Positions 6,381-6,435 of a stretch of 6,435 nt of DNA are shown here, one piece after another. Numbering within the stretch: the first letter of the stretch is position 1; each line of letters begins with the position of its first letter. A model generated the notes under the pieces. The model had not been told where the DNA came from, ran no database searches, and worked only from the letters and a program-made list of their open reading frames with translations. Source of the stretch: an uncultured Ruminococcus sp. (lineage in GTDB: Bacteria; Bacillota; Clostridia; Oscillospirales; Ruminococcaceae); the NCBI GenBank assembly GCA_947177935.1, contig CAMWWG010000054.1:1-6435 (forward strand), given 5' to 3'. The position numbers and the translations under genes are program-made.

Positions 6381-6409
6381 TTGACAAAAAGTATCTATTA
6401 TAACATATT
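6381..6409 (+). promoter_or_regulatory. Possible rightward promoter and palindrome near the window end
   Basis: TTGACA (6381-6386) is a perfect -35, with CATATT (6404-6409, 4 of 6) at a 17-bp spacing. The -35 lies in the palindrome ACTTTT-GACA-AAAAGT (6377-6392), which could be an operator. Any gene served would start beyond the window. The weak -10 keeps confidence low. Confidence 0.35.
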
Positions 6410-6425
6410 GGGCGGTGTTTGGCAA
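6397..6425 (-). promoter_or_regulatory. Strong leftward promoter facing the surface-protein gene
   Basis: On the minus strand TTGCCA (6425-6420) is followed after exactly 17 bp by a perfect TATAAT (6402-6397). Transcription would start near 6390 and run left towards the 3' end of the LPETG gene. No leftward gene with a properly placed ribosome binding site is visible, so the product may be a non-coding or antisense RNA. The minus-strand GGGAGGAG at 6306-6299 is purine-rich but has no usable start codon at normal spacing. Confidence 0.55.
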
Positions 6426-6435
6426 GTATTTTTTT

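Larger units (their letters stand above)
6254..6435. other. Intergenic end region, no convincing gene
   Basis: This AT-rich stretch after the terminator contains the two opposed promoters and a palindrome described separately. I see no rightward reading frame of useful length, no tRNA and no repeat shared with the rest of the window apart from a TTGACAAAAA 10-mer (6381-6390) also found at 3478-3487. Confidence 0.6.

Overview
The window reads as chromosomal DNA from a low- to mid-GC Gram-positive, most likely a Ruminococcus-like member of the Oscillospirales/Clostridia. The evidence is strong AGGAGG-type ribosome binding sites, consensus sigma-A promoters, an LPXTG cell-wall protein with a threonine-rich linker, and a DUF3472 plus ricin-type lectin protein. 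The taxonomic call is an inference from style; no marker gene is present.

Region 1 (55-2883, extending into the permease at 2916) looks like a nitrogen-compound utilisation locus, with every gene on the + strand. It holds an AraC-family regulator (55-885), a class III PLP aminotransferase of the putrescine/omega-amino acid type (1009-2388), a P-II family signalling protein (2533-2883) and an APC-superfamily amino acid/polyamine permease (2916-3494). The aminotransferase has its own extended -10 promoter and a short 5' hairpin. The P-II gene has a candidate promoter followed at once by a long terminator-like hairpin, which could be an attenuator. A plausible reading is that AraC controls the locus, the permease imported an amine or amino acid, the aminotransferase degrades it, and P-II gauges nitrogen status for the transporter. 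That job-sharing is inferred from gene order only.

The permease is broken. About 160 recognisable residues remain of a family that normally has 420-500, and the sequence then turns AT-rich and unrelated. A textbook promoter (TTGACA, 17-bp spacer, extended TATAAT) lies inside the aberrant tail and drives Region 2.

Region 2 (3478-6253) is more AT-rich and looks acquired. A DUF3472-RICIN gene (3539-4799) is split by a one-base shift at an A8 run. Thirteen bases further on is a secreted, sortase-anchored surface protein (4813-6168) with two related domains, a 12-Thr tract and a C-terminal LPETG signal. A clear intrinsic terminator (6221-6253) closes the unit.

Region 3 (6254-6435) has no convincing gene. 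It carries a strong leftward promoter pointing back at the surface-protein gene, an overlapping weaker rightward promoter and a small palindrome. The window ends before any gene these may serve on the right.

I found no CRISPR array, tRNA, rRNA, transposase or known defence system. The most unusual items are the P-II gene with its possible attenuator between an aminotransferase and a permease, the truncated permease with a new promoter in its tail, and the homopolymer-split lectin.
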